A stretch of DNA of 64,000 nucleotides from Caldicellulosiruptor morganii (GTDB taxonomy: Bacteria; Bacillota; Thermoanaerobacteria; Caldicellulosiruptorales; Caldicellulosiruptoraceae): contig NZ_CP113865.1 in assembly GCF_026810225.1 (NCBI RefSeq), forward strand, positions 62,001-126,000, given 5' to 3'. The notes under the pieces are model-generated. The model worked only from the letters and a program-made list of their open reading frames with translations. It had not been told where the DNA came from and ran no database searches. The translations under genes and the position numbers were made by a program. Positions 1 to 7,627 of this stretch are shown piece after piece. Numbering within the stretch: the stretch's first letter is position 1; every line of letters begins with the position of its first letter.

Positions 1-447
1 CTTTCCATAAAAAATTTAAGGTACTCAAACCCAAATCTCGCAAGCCTGTCAGGATACTCCACTACCACTTTCTCAACTTCTCCCCTCCTAATCTTGTTCA
101 AAAGTTTTAACAGTCCCCTTCTGTTTTCGTTTATCACTTGCTATCTCAGATATTGTCTCATGCTGCCACCCATGAAGCTTAGCATACTCTTCAAGTCTTC
201 TAATTTGGTTTTTAAGGTACTCTTCTTGCTTTTTTGTTGATACCCTTGCATACAAAATGGCGTTTGGCTTTGGTTTCTCCTCTACCATACCCAGTAGTTT
301 TTCTATGTCTTCTTTTTTATACCTTCTTCTTCCCTTTGGTGTCCCAAGTAGAGTTATTAGCCCTTCTTTTTCCCAGTTTATTAGCGTTCTCCTGCTGATA
401 CCATATATTTCCTTAACCTTTGCACACTTAGTAACATTTAATATCAC
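1..447 (-). pseudogene. IS607-family serine recombinase (TnpA), frameshifted and cut by the window edge
   Basis: The reading frame begins with a MerR-like helix-turn-helix (GISRRTLINWEKEGLI, then PKGRRRYKKEDIEKLL). It continues into the resolvase catalytic N-terminus (AILYARVSTKKQEEYLKNQ), where the serine of ARVS is the expected nucleophile. This order of domains is the hallmark of IS607 TnpA. After ISEIAS the frame is lost near position 135. The next frame continues the family sequence (NENRRGLLKLLNKIRRGEVE, then EYPDRLARFGFEYL) to the left edge. A loss of two bases, equivalent to a missing GT or GG after AGT-G, would explain it. The start is uncertain: GTG at 447 fits the frame, but the best ribosome binding site (AAGGAGGTG, about 495-503) lies too far upstream. 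No tnpB is seen in the window. The element is probably inactive. Confidence 0.85.
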
Positions 448-771
448 CCAGTCAAAATCATACCTTTTTGCATTGTTATTTTCAACTGTTGCACACCTCC
501 TTGAATTTGTATTATTATTGAATTTTACAAATTTGTATTTTATTATACTACACTTATGTGTTATTTTCAATTAATATTGTATTTTTGTAAGTAAAACTTT
601 TCAAAACCAAATTTCTACAAATCAAGTTCAAATGTTTATTTCAATTCACAAAAAAGGAATCAAAAAAGAAATCTTTTCACTTCAACTTCGCAAAAGTTTT
701 GAACTGATTTGCATCCAGAAAAGCTTTATAATATAGCCTGCAAGTCAGTTTTAATCAGGGAGTGATAGAAA

Positions 772-1090
772 ATGTACTCCAATCTTATGATGGAAGTTAT
801 AAAAGAGGCAAAAAAGAGGCATTCTTTGAAGTGCCTAAAAGCAGAACCTCTCAGTAAGGCAGCTTCAAATCTGAACAGTCAATATCTTGTTCAAAAAAGT
901 AGCTGCCAGTTTTGTCTCAGCAGGGTTCATTTCCCAAGAAAAAATGGTGGCAAGGCAATAACTTATAACTGCCAGAATATGGCACAGAACTACAACACCG
1001 CTTGTCAAAATCCCCGAGGATATGGATATGTACTTTGACAGGGTTTGGGACAGGCTTATGAGTGTTCAGATGGTTTTTATAAAAAAATGA
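772..1090 (+). pseudogene. Decayed small gene, unidentified
   Basis: An ATG at 772 has a good ribosome binding site (CAGGGAGTGA) and a TATAAT at 727-732. The 88-codon frame looks natural for its first 25 residues (MYSNLMMEVIKEAKKRHSLK) and then becomes low-quality, ending at 1038. A different frame then reads TTPLVKIPEDMDMYFDRVW followed by DRLMSVQMVFIKK and stops at 1090, which looks like a genuine protein C-terminus. I read this as one gene broken by at least one frameshift or internal deletion. I could not name the family. It could instead be a short unrelated ORF. Confidence 0.45.
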
Positions 1091-1123
1091 AAATTTGCAA
1101 TTTTAAAGGGAGTGTTTTAGGAT

Positions 1124-2200
1124 ATGATAGTTAGCGCAAGCAGAAGAACCGATATTCCTGCCTTTTTTGGCGACTGGTTTGTAAACAGAATTAAAGAAGG
1201 CTTTGTGATGTACAGAAATCCAATGAGACCATCGCAGATATTTGCCATTTCGCTTGCTCCGGATGATGTGGATGCTTTTGTATTCTGGACAAAAAACCCT
1301 GCTCCTTTTATTGACAGTATAAAGTACCTTGATGATTATGTGTACTATTTTCAGTTCACTTTAAATCCATATGATAAATCATTTGAGCCCGGACTTCCCG
1401 AAAAGGATGTGCTAATTGAGACATTTGCAAATCTCTCATCCATGATTGGAAAAGATGCTGTCATCTGGCGCTATGATCCTGTAATTATAACCGATAAAAT
1501 GGATATTTCATACCACAGGGAGAACTTTGAAAGGCTGGCAGAAAAACTCTCTGCCTACACAAAAAAGTGCGTTGTGAGCTATGTGGATTTTTATGGCAAA
1601 GCAGTGCCGGCGCTGAATAAAATCGGTGCAAAAGATTTAAGCCATGATGAGATTTTAGAGGTTTTATATGATCTATCAAAAATAGCAAAAAAATATAATC
1701 TTGAAGTGGAAAGCTGTGCAGAAGAAGCTGATGTCTCTCAGATAGGAATTAAAAAAGCTCACTGTATTGATGGAGAGCTTATAAAGCTTTTGCGGATGAA
1801 AAAGGGGCTTGAGACTTCAAAAGAGTTTTTGAAAGATAAAAACCAGCGTGAGGCGTGCGGCTGTGTCCAGAGCATTGATATTGGGATTTTCAACACCTGC
1901 AGGCATTTTTGCATATACTGCTATGCAAACCACCATAAAGGACACATTTTGAATAACTTGAAGGCATATGATGTAAACTCTCCTGCTCTGTGCAGCAGAG
2001 TCGACTGGGAGAATGACGAGGTAAGAATAAGACTTGAAAAAAGTTCATTCAAAGTGGAAAAGGAAGATCTTTTTTCAGAAGATAGCTTTGAAAAACCGCA
2101 GGAGCTTTGCTTCTGGCAAGATCAGGATGCAGAAGATGAGAGGAAGAAAAAACTTCTTTCAAAGCTAAAAAAGGCTGCAATGGCTGCAAAGAGGGCTTGA
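1124..2200 (+). CDS. DUF1848 family Fe-S protein
   Basis: The 358-residue protein opens with IVSASRRTDIPAFFGDWF and contains FVFWTKNP, both characteristic of the DUF1848 family. Near residues 258-268 a cysteine cluster CRHFCIYC follows an upstream CGC, suggesting an iron-sulfur site related to that of radical-SAM/photolyase-like proteins. The biochemical role of DUF1848 is not established as far as I know; a DNA or nucleotide repair role is only inferred from the resemblance. The start is ATG at 1124 after GGGAGTG. It stands alone, follows a decayed gene and ends inside its own terminator hairpin. Confidence 0.85.
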   Translation: MIVSASRRTDIPAFFGDWFVNRIKEGFVMYRNPMRPSQIFAISLAPDDVDAFVFWTKNPAPFIDSIKYLDDYVYYFQFTLNPYDKSFEPGLPEKDVLIETFANLSSMIGKDAVIWRYDPVIITDKMDISYHRENFERLAEKLSAYTKKCVVSYVDFYGKAVPALNKIGAKDLSHDEILEVLYDLSKIAKKYNLEVESCAEEADVSQIGIKKAHCIDGELIKLLRMKKGLETSKEFLKDKNQREACGCVQSIDIGIFNTCRHFCIYCYANHHKGHILNNLKAYDVNSPALCSRVDWENDEVRIRLEKSSFKVEKEDLFSEDSFEKPQELCFWQDQDAEDERKKKLLSKLKKAAMAAKRA

Positions 2201-2218
2201 GAAAAAGCCCTCTTTTTT
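2191..2218 (+). terminator. Rho-independent terminator of the DUF1848 gene
   Basis: GAGGGCTT (2191-2198) pairs with AAGCCCTC (2205-2212) around a 6-base loop and is followed by six T. The 5' arm includes the last codons and the stop of the gene. Confidence 0.9.
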
Positions 2219-2240
2219 CTATCTTATAAAATTTGTAAGC

Positions 2241-2481
2241 TTCCTTTCGGAGTTAGGTGCTCATCGCCAATGTTAGGCAGGCTTGTTATGCACAGACTAC
2301 TTATCCCTACCCCTCAGGACTGTTTAAGCCTGTGCGACAGAGCCTGGAGCTTGAGCAGCACCCCAGTGTGTCATGACCTGCCTAACGTAGCCCGCTTAAA
2401 ATTTCTCCCCTGACTGAGGCTAGTCAACTAAGACTTAGGCTCTCCCCAAGCCTCCACCTCTTTAGGTGGTGGGTAGTTGAC
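2241..2481 (+). ncRNA. Solitary omega-RNA/HEARO-like element, probable IS200/IS605 or IS607 remnant
   Basis: This 241-base stretch is denser in GC and structure than its surroundings. GTTAGGCAGG (2272-2281) pairs with CCTGCCTAAC (2377-2386). GTCAACTA (2423-2430) pairs with TAGTTGAC (2474-2481). Inside that stem AGGCT (2437-2441) pairs with AGCCT (2449-2453) and CCACCT (2454-2459) with AGGTGG (2464-2469). A terminal CCACCT-loop-AGGTGG hairpin ending in TAGTTGAC resembles the right end of TnpB-encoding transposons, where the guide (omega) RNA is made. No tnpB is present here. The strand is inferred from that resemblance. A different structured RNA is possible. Confidence 0.55.
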
Positions 2482-2518
2482 CTTTGAAAAGCAGCACTTC
2501 CTTTCTTTTTTGTCCTTT

Positions 2519-2893
2519 TTACTTTGCGGCAATTACATCAACCTCAAGCAGTGCACCCGGCAAAAGCTTTGCCTCAATGGTTGTCCTTGCCGGATAGTTT
2601 TGAGTAAAAATGGTGGCATACACTTCATTGAACTTTGCAAAGTCAGACAGGTTTGCAAGATACACATTTACTTTTACAACATCATCAAAACAAAATCCAG
2701 CTTCTTTTAGAATGGAGTCAATGTTTTTAAAAACAAGCTCTGTCTGAGCTTTTATATCATCGCCTTCTATTTTTCCTGTTTGTGGATTTATGGCAAGCTG
2801 ACCGGATACAAATAGCATATTACCGGCCAAAACAGCATGTGAATAAGGTCCAACCGGCTTTGGAGCGTCATTTGCCACTATACACTTTTTCAT
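2519..2893 (-). CDS. ridA: RidA family 2-iminobutanoate/2-iminopropanoate deaminase
   Basis: The 124-residue protein has the normal RidA length. It carries GPYSHAV, FVSGQLAINPQTG, and a C-terminal PARTTIEA whose arginine is the conserved substrate-binding residue. RidA enzymes hydrolyse reactive enamine/imine intermediates released by PLP enzymes such as threonine dehydratase, in the cytoplasm. The start is ATG at 2893 with GGAGACTG just upstream. The zinc-ribbon gene 43 bases upstream on the same strand may be cotranscribed with it. Confidence 0.93.
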   Translation of the reverse strand: MKKCIVANDAPKPVGPYSHAVLAGNMLFVSGQLAINPQTGKIEGDDIKAQTELVFKNIDSILKEAGFCFDDVVKVNVYLANLSDFAKFNEVYATIFTQNYPARTTIEAKLLPGALLEVDVIAAK

Positions 2894-2935
2894 TTTTCAT
2901 CAGTCTCCTTTCAAAAGGTTTTTATAAAAAAGCCT

Positions 2936-3337
2936 TCATTCCAATTTCCTGCCACAGTAAGGGCAGTACAGAAAGTGTTTTGAAACCCTGTTTCCACAGT
3001 CCGGACAAAAATCAGAATTGATATTGCTGTAATCTGCTGCTGTGCGAAGGTCTCTAAAAAGCTCAACATCGGCAAGTGAAATAATCTCATTTGCACCGTG
3101 CTCTAAATTGCGAGCAAGCTCCGGGTTTGTAATGATATATATCTTTGAGCAACAGCCTGTCTGGATAAAGTACCGGGTATTCCATCTGAAAACTGGTATA
3201 AAAAAGAAATGAAGATAATTGTACACTTTCAAAAGTGTATGTGTGCCTTTTCTTCCGCAAAAGGGGCAAGCCTCAACATCCATTTGCCTGATAGCCTTTG
3301 CCTTTTCCTCTATTCCAAAGATTCCTATGAAGAACAT
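2936..3337 (-). CDS. Zinc-ribbon protein, function unknown
   Basis: The 133-residue protein has an N-terminal CPFCGRKG and a C-terminal pair CPDCGNR and CPYCGRK, so it probably binds one or two zinc ions. Between them lies a hydrophobic aromatic stretch (HFFFIPVFRWNTRY) typical of the zinc-ribbon family proteins of Firmicutes. No enzyme motif is visible. The start at 3337 has only a weak purine-rich site upstream. It lies head-to-head with ttuB and directly upstream of ridA. Confidence 0.75.
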   Translation of the reverse strand: MFFIGIFGIEEKAKAIRQMDVEACPFCGRKGTHTLLKVYNYLHFFFIPVFRWNTRYFIQTGCCSKIYIITNPELARNLEHGANEIISLADVELFRDLRTAADYSNINSDFCPDCGNRVSKHFLYCPYCGRKLE

Positions 3338-3456
3338 TGCCTTTTAATTCAACCCCACCAGTGATAATTCTTTTTATATTTTATCATTTTGTTTTTTATT
3401 TTCAACTTTGATAATGAAATCACGTTTAAAAATTTGTATAAAGTTGTATTGAATGC

Positions 3457-3465
3457 TGCTATAAT
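3457..3465 (+). promoter_or_regulatory. Extended -10 promoter of ttuB-ttuA
   Basis: TGC followed immediately by TATAAT (3460-3465) forms an extended -10. TTGTAT hexamers upstream are not at standard spacing, so the -35 is unclear. It lies about 60 bases before the ttuB start. Confidence 0.55.
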
Positions 3466-3523
3466 TTATATTGAGCTAAGTTTATTTGGTATTCAAAATA
3501 ATCAAAGAGGAAGGAGTGGCAGG

Positions 3524-3718
3524 ATGAAAATAATATTTGCTGGTTCAAATAAACAGTTTGAGATAAAAGGACCAAAGCTTGCTGAAAAGGTGGCAAAAGA
3601 GCTTGGAATAAGCTTAGAGTCGCATATTTTTATCAAAGATGGGGAGATTGTTGCTCCGGATGAGATTCTGCAGGATGAGGACACAGTAGAGGTCATCTCG
3701 GCAATTTCAGGCGGTTAA
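3524..3718 (+). CDS. ttuB: ThiS/MoaD/Urm1-type sulfur carrier, probable TtuB
   Basis: This is a 64-residue ubiquitin-fold sulfur carrier that ends in ISAISGG. The C-terminal Gly-Gly is the site that becomes a thiocarboxylate. The ATG at 3524 has an excellent AGGAAGGAG site; a longer upstream frame has none. Its position 23 bases before a TtuA-like thiolase points to TtuB, which supplies sulfur for 2-thiolation of ribothymidine 54 in the tRNA T-loop. ThiS or MoaD are alternatives by sequence alone, but no thiamine or molybdopterin genes are nearby. Confidence 0.82.
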   Translation: MKIIFAGSNKQFEIKGPKLAEKVAKELGISLESHIFIKDGEIVAPDEILQDEDTVEVISAISGG

Positions 3719-3741
3719 AATATAAAAGGAGATGGTAGCGT

Positions 3742-4650
3742 TTGAAGTGTGTAAGATGCAAAAAGAAAGCCAAAATTCTTTTAAAAAGGCACAATGCAGC
3801 TTTCTGCAATGATTGCTTTTTGTACTACTATGCAAACCAGGTAAACAGAAACATCCGCAGACACAAAATGTTTGACAGAAATGATAAAATTCTTGTGGTT
3901 GTTTCAGGTGGCAAAGACAGCATGGCGCTCTGGGATGTGCTGGCAAAAGAGGGTTACAATGTGGTTGCTATGTATATAAATCTTGGGATAGGTGAGTATT
4001 CAAACCGATCGCAGGAGGTTGTTGAAAGGTTTGCACAGCAAAAAGGTCTTGAGCTGATTGTAAAAGACATAAAAAAAGAGTACGGACTTGATATTTATGT
4101 GCTTGCAAAAACCCTCAAAAGAAGCACATGCTCTGTTTGCGGTTCTATAAAAAGATACCTTTTCAACAAAGTGGCGTATGATGGTGGTTTTTCTGTGGTT
4201 GCAACAGGGCACAATCTGGACGATGAGGCGGCAACACTTCTGGGTAATCTTTTAAGCTGGGAGGAAGGTTATCTGGCAAGGCAATCTCCTGTGCTTGAAA
4301 AAACTCACCCCAAACTTGTCAAAAAGGTAAAGCCGCTTTATACACTAACCGAAAGAGAAAATCTGTATTATGTGCTTTTGAACAGGATTGAATTTTTGCA
4401 TGAGGAGTGCCCGCATGCAACAGGTGCACGCTCCATTTTGTACAAAGAGGTCTTGAACAGGCTTGAAGAAGAAAGCCCCGGCACAAAGCACAGGTTTATA
4501 TCAGGCTTTCTTGAAAAGGGCAGAAAGCATTTCCAGGATGTAGCTGAAAAGCTTGAGCTGAAGGAGTGCAAAACCTGCGGTCAGGTTACAACAACAGAAG
4601 AGTGTTCATTCTGCAGATTTATAAAAGTTTGCAACCAGCAGGAAAGGTAG
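3742..4650 (+). CDS. ttuA: tRNA-5-methyluridine(54) 2-sulfurtransferase (TtuA)
   Basis: The 302-residue protein has an N-terminal zinc finger (CVRC at 3-6, CNDC at 22-25) and a PP-loop SGGKDS (55-60) for ATP. Cysteines at 130, 133 and 223 correspond to the three ligands of the Fe-S cluster in Thermus TtuA. A second C-terminal zinc site (CKTCG, then CSFC) completes the TtuA/TtcA architecture. It adenylates and thiolates U54 of tRNA, stabilising tRNA at high temperature, using sulfur from the adjacent TtuB-like carrier. The start is TTG at 3742 after AAAGGAGATGG. A strong terminator follows. Confidence 0.9.
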   Translation: MKCVRCKKKAKILLKRHNAAFCNDCFLYYYANQVNRNIRRHKMFDRNDKILVVVSGGKDSMALWDVLAKEGYNVVAMYINLGIGEYSNRSQEVVERFAQQKGLELIVKDIKKEYGLDIYVLAKTLKRSTCSVCGSIKRYLFNKVAYDGGFSVVATGHNLDDEAATLLGNLLSWEEGYLARQSPVLEKTHPKLVKKVKPLYTLTERENLYYVLLNRIEFLHEECPHATGARSILYKEVLNRLEEESPGTKHRFISGFLEKGRKHFQDVAEKLELKECKTCGQVTTTEECSFCRFIKVCNQQER

Positions 4651-4669
4651 GAGCATTTAAAGTAAACAT

Positions 4670-4724
4670 GGGTTGGCAGTTTGCTGTTTTGCTTCCAAAT
4701 TGCTGCCAGCCCTTTTGTTTTTTT
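4670..4724 (+). terminator. Terminator of ttuB-ttuA
   Basis: GGGTTGGCAG (4670-4679) pairs perfectly with CTGCCAGCCC (4703-4712), followed by a T-rich tract interrupted by one G. It separates ttuA from the convergent queE. Confidence 0.9.
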
Positions 4725-4738
4725 CAACAGCAATTTTT

Positions 4739-5392
4739 TTAGATGCCTCTTTCTCTATCCGGCCAGATTATTTTGTGAAGCTGAAGCTGAAGCCTGCAGT
4801 TTTGAAGCTTATTTTTTATCATAAACTCCACAATTTCCGCCGGTTCAATTTTCCCCCAGACAGGGCTGAAGTAAATACTGCACTGCGGTTTGAATGCCTG
4901 AATAATTTCAAAAGCTTTCTGCATGTCCTGATGTGTCCCGACAACAAACTTCAAAACATCCTGTTTTCCAAGCAGCTTTATATTTTCAGGTAGCATTCTG
5001 TCTTCCATACCACTTGACGGACATTTATAGTCCATTGTTATAATGGCATTTCTGTTAACACCTCTTATGTCAACAGATCCATTTGTTTCAATGTTAACTT
5101 CAAACCCCTCTTTGATTAATATATCTATAAGACAGTGGATATCTGGCTGTATCAGTGGCTCTCCACCTGTTAAGGTTACTTTGCTAAACCCTGTTGATTT
5201 TGCATACTCTACTATTTGCTGAGCTGTCATCTCTTCATACACGGGGTTATGTGTTGCATATTTTGTGTCACAAAATGAACAGCTCAAGTTGCATCCAGCA
5301 AATCTGAAAAAGATTGCAGGATAGCCACTTCTGATCCCTTCACCTTCAATGCTTACAAACTTTTCGACAACTTTAAAAAGGCTTTGGTCCAT
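4739..5392 (-). CDS. queE: 7-carboxy-7-deazaguanine synthase, radical SAM (QueE)
   Basis: The 217-residue protein has the radical-SAM cluster motif CNLSCSFC at residues 34-41, the N-terminal SIEGEG typical of QueE, and TLTGGEP for SAM binding. QueE converts 6-carboxytetrahydropterin to 7-carboxy-7-deazaguanine, an early step of queuosine synthesis; queA lies at 50013 in this window. The start is the ATG at 5392, preceded by GGGTGGAAAG; the open frame runs further upstream into the CRISPR array but without support. It is transcribed in the same direction as the CRISPR array, 53 bases beyond the last repeat, with no terminator between them. Confidence 0.92.
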   Translation of the reverse strand: MDQSLFKVVEKFVSIEGEGIRSGYPAIFFRFAGCNLSCSFCDTKYATHNPVYEEMTAQQIVEYAKSTGFSKVTLTGGEPLIQPDIHCLIDILIKEGFEVNIETNGSVDIRGVNRNAIITMDYKCPSSGMEDRMLPENIKLLGKQDVLKFVVGTHQDMQKAFEIIQAFKPQCSIYFSPVWGKIEPAEIVEFMIKNKLQNCRLQLQLHKIIWPDRERGI

Positions 5393-5445
5393 CTTTCCAC
5401 CCTGTACAATTTGATTTTTGTTACTCGGCTTTAAAAGTTCTGAAA

Positions 5446-6679
5446 TTTTCAATCCCCAGAGGGAAGGCTACAAAACCTTTAGCAGGGTTACTTGGAGAAG
5501 TGAAAAAAACTTAGTTTCAATCCCCAAAGGGAAGGCAACAAAACACAAAAATTTAACAAATGTAACAAATAAAAATAATAAGGGTTTCAATCCCCAAAGG
5601 GAAGGCTACAAACATATTGAAGAGAAAGGAGAGGTTGAAAATGCAAATAATGTTTCAATCCCCAAAGGGAAGGCTACAAACCATCCCACCCACTGATGGC
5701 ATATATCTTGCCATTACTAGTTTCAATCCCCAAAGGGAAGGCTACAAACAGGGTGCTTGAGCGTAATTTTGATGCGATTGATGAAGAGTTTCAATCCCCA
5801 AAGGGAAGGCTACAAACGTCAACATCAGGAGGATTTATCCTGTCGCTGGGATAGTTTCAATCCCCAAAGGGAAGGCTACAAACCCTTTTGAAGGTGTAAA
5901 GGCACGAAAAGGCGAAGAAGTGTTTCAATCCCCAAAGGGAAGGCTACAAACTGGTATTATTGCAACAACTGAACCACAACATGAATTGTTTCAATCCCCA
6001 AAGGGAAGGCTACAAACATGGGGAGAAAATGAAATTAACGACTGATTTTTTTGGTTTCAATCCCCAAAGGGAAGGCTACAAACTTTTTAAGAGTTTGGTA
6101 TATATCTTTGTACATACGTGTTTCAATCCCCAAAGGGAAGGCTACAAACCTCAGGAACTCAAAAAGCAGATTGAAGACATTGTAAGTTTCAATCCCCAAA
6201 GGGAAGGCTACAAACCGCATTTTCCCTTTTAATTTGCTGCCAGTTAGGATCGTTTCAATCCCCAAAGGGAAGGCTACAAACCAAGAAGTTTTAGACAGTG
6301 CAGAAACGTCTAACGAGGGTTTCAATCCCCAAAGGGAAGGCTACAAACGTTTGAATGGCTGGTAAGTGCGTTAAATAAAATATTGTTTCAATCCCCAAAG
6401 GGAAGGCTACAAACGATGAAGCACAGCTGGTTTTAGGTAATAGATATATGCGTTTCAATCCCCAAAGGGAAGGCTACAAACTTAAACAGAAAAGACGTTT
6501 TAACTAATATTGAACTGTTTCAATCCCCAAAGGGAAGGCTACAAACCTTGTATTTTCTAACAGTAAAAGCCTGTGGACTTATGTTTCAATCCCCAAAGGG
6601 AAGGCTACAAACCATTAAGCTTGATGAAGCAAACATACCCAGAACAAATGTTTCAATCCCCAAAGGGAAGGCTACAAAC
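5446..6679 (-). CRISPR. CRISPR array, 19 repeats and 18 spacers, no cas genes nearby
   Basis: The 30-base repeat reads on the + strand from GTTTCAATCC to GGCTACAAAC. Repeats start at 5446, 5514, 5584, 5652, 5720, 5788, 5854, 5922, 5988, 6054, 6120, 6186, 6252, 6319, 6385, 6452, 6517, 6583 and 6650. Spacers are 35-40 bases. Read on the minus strand each repeat ends in ATTGAAAC, the usual 5' handle of type I-B/III crRNAs. The two leftmost repeats are degenerate (three and two mismatches), marking the trailer at 5446. Transcription is therefore leftward with the leader to the right of 6679. The subtype is inferred; the cas genes must be elsewhere. Confidence 0.97.
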
Positions 6680-7097
6680 CGGTTGAAAAGCTTGATTTTA
6701 TTATATCAACTTTATTCAGCCATGTCAATGTTTTTTTATCGATACATCTGTAGAAAAACTGAAAAAACTCAGCAGTGTCAATCAAGAGAATCCAGTTATA
6801 GCCTTCTGTCGACCAGCAGATTACCAGCAAAACAGATAAAGCTTGGCAAAATCTTAACGAAACCGAATACAAATCAAACCCGAAAATTTTTGCATGTGAG
6901 ATCGACGGAAACGACTTTTGGTCAAAATGCATATTTATATCTGAATTGCCCTATCAAAATGCATGTTTATAAATTGCATGGCTGCACAGTCTGGATGCAC
7001 AAAAAAAGCAAGAAAGAAAAATATTATATAAAAAATGAAGTTTAAAATATCAGCTACTCTCTAAAATATCACAAACTTTTTAGGCTGAATTGTAATT
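6680..7097 (-). promoter_or_regulatory. CRISPR leader region
   Basis: AT-rich sequence on the non-degenerate side of the array, which is the expected leader position for leftward transcription. A minus-strand TATAAT lies at 7023-7028, with a poor -35 match. The exact leader length cannot be set from sequence alone; the same stretch also contains a decayed coding sequence on the other strand. Confidence 0.5.
6729..7045 (+). pseudogene. Decayed coding sequence within the CRISPR leader region, unidentified
   Basis: Three successive frames read like protein. The first, from about 6729, gives FFIDTSVEKLKKLSSVNQ then ENPVIAFCR. The second gives DQQITSKTDKAWQNLNETEY then KSNPKIFACEIDGNDFW and FISELPYQNACL. 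The third ends at 7045 with HVYKLHGCTVWMHKKSKK and IKNEV. Such switches suggest an old gene with at least two frameshifts. I cannot assign it to a family, and chance reading frames in AT-rich DNA are a real alternative. Confidence 0.35.
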
Positions 7098-7126
7098 TTG
7101 TTGCTTTAAGCAAAGAGTGGTATAAT
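7098..7126 (+). promoter_or_regulatory. Promoter of the DUF1284-birA-folate operon
   Basis: A -35 TTGTTG (7098-7103) lies 17 bases from TATAAT (7121-7126), which is preceded by TGG, giving an extended -10. The first gene starts 37 bases downstream. Confidence 0.75.
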
Positions 7127-7162
7127 TAAATTATCATAATCACATAAAAGCCGGGTTTTATA

Positions 7163-7603
7163 ATGGAGTTGAGATTTCACCACCTTTTGTGTTTTCTTGG
7201 CTTCAGAGGGCTTGGATACAGTGAAGAATTTATAGAAAACTTTAAGAAAGTGTATCAAAAGGTTTTTGTTGAAAATCATAGAATTTGCCTTGTTATTAGG
7301 CCTGATGTTATCTGCATGGCATGTCCTGAGCTTATTGAGGGCAGATGCAAATCAGAGGAAAAAGTAAAAAGAATTGATGAAAAGCTGATGAATTTTCTTT
7401 TAAAAAACGGTATTCACAGCTTTGAAAATGTGTTGCCGGGCGATGTTTACAAAGTGATACAAAACCTTTCGGTTGAAGAGTTTGAAGCCATCTGCAAAGA
7501 CTGTGAGTGGTTCAAGTTGGGATTTTGTACAGAAGGCTTTTTAAAGCTAAAAGATAGGCAGAATTTAAAACAAAAGCTTAAAATGGAGAATAGATCAAGC
7601 TAA
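7163..7603 (+). CDS. DUF1284 domain protein
   Basis: The 146-residue protein starts with LRFHHLLCFLGFRGLGYS, the signature of DUF1284. It has further cysteine pairs (CMACPELIEGRC near 52-63; CKDCEWFKLGFC near 115-126), so metal or Fe-S binding is likely. The family's function is unknown to me. The ATG at 7163 has only a weak ribosome binding site and may be translated from a short leader. It is the first gene of a unit that continues into birA and the folate genes, but nothing ties it directly to biotin or folate. Confidence 0.8.
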   Translation: MELRFHHLLCFLGFRGLGYSEEFIENFKKVYQKVFVENHRICLVIRPDVICMACPELIEGRCKSEEKVKRIDEKLMNFLLKNGIHSFENVLPGDVYKVIQNLSVEEFEAICKDCEWFKLGFCTEGFLKLKDRQNLKQKLKMENRSS

Positions 7604-7627
7604 AAAAGGAAGGGATTTTTAAAAGCC

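Noticed and set aside
2241..2481. 6S RNA or T-box leader
   Set aside because: It lacks the single long bubble of 6S RNA and any T-box or downstream synthetase gene; stems fit a transposon-end RNA better.
5418..6325. Repetitive ORFs with NPQREGYK or VAFPLGIET units across 5418-6325 on both strands
   Set aside because: These are translations of the CRISPR repeats and spacers, not proteins.
6548..7045. 165-codon + strand ORF starting inside the CRISPR array
   Set aside because: Its first part is array sequence; only the fragments after 6729 look protein-like and they need frame changes.
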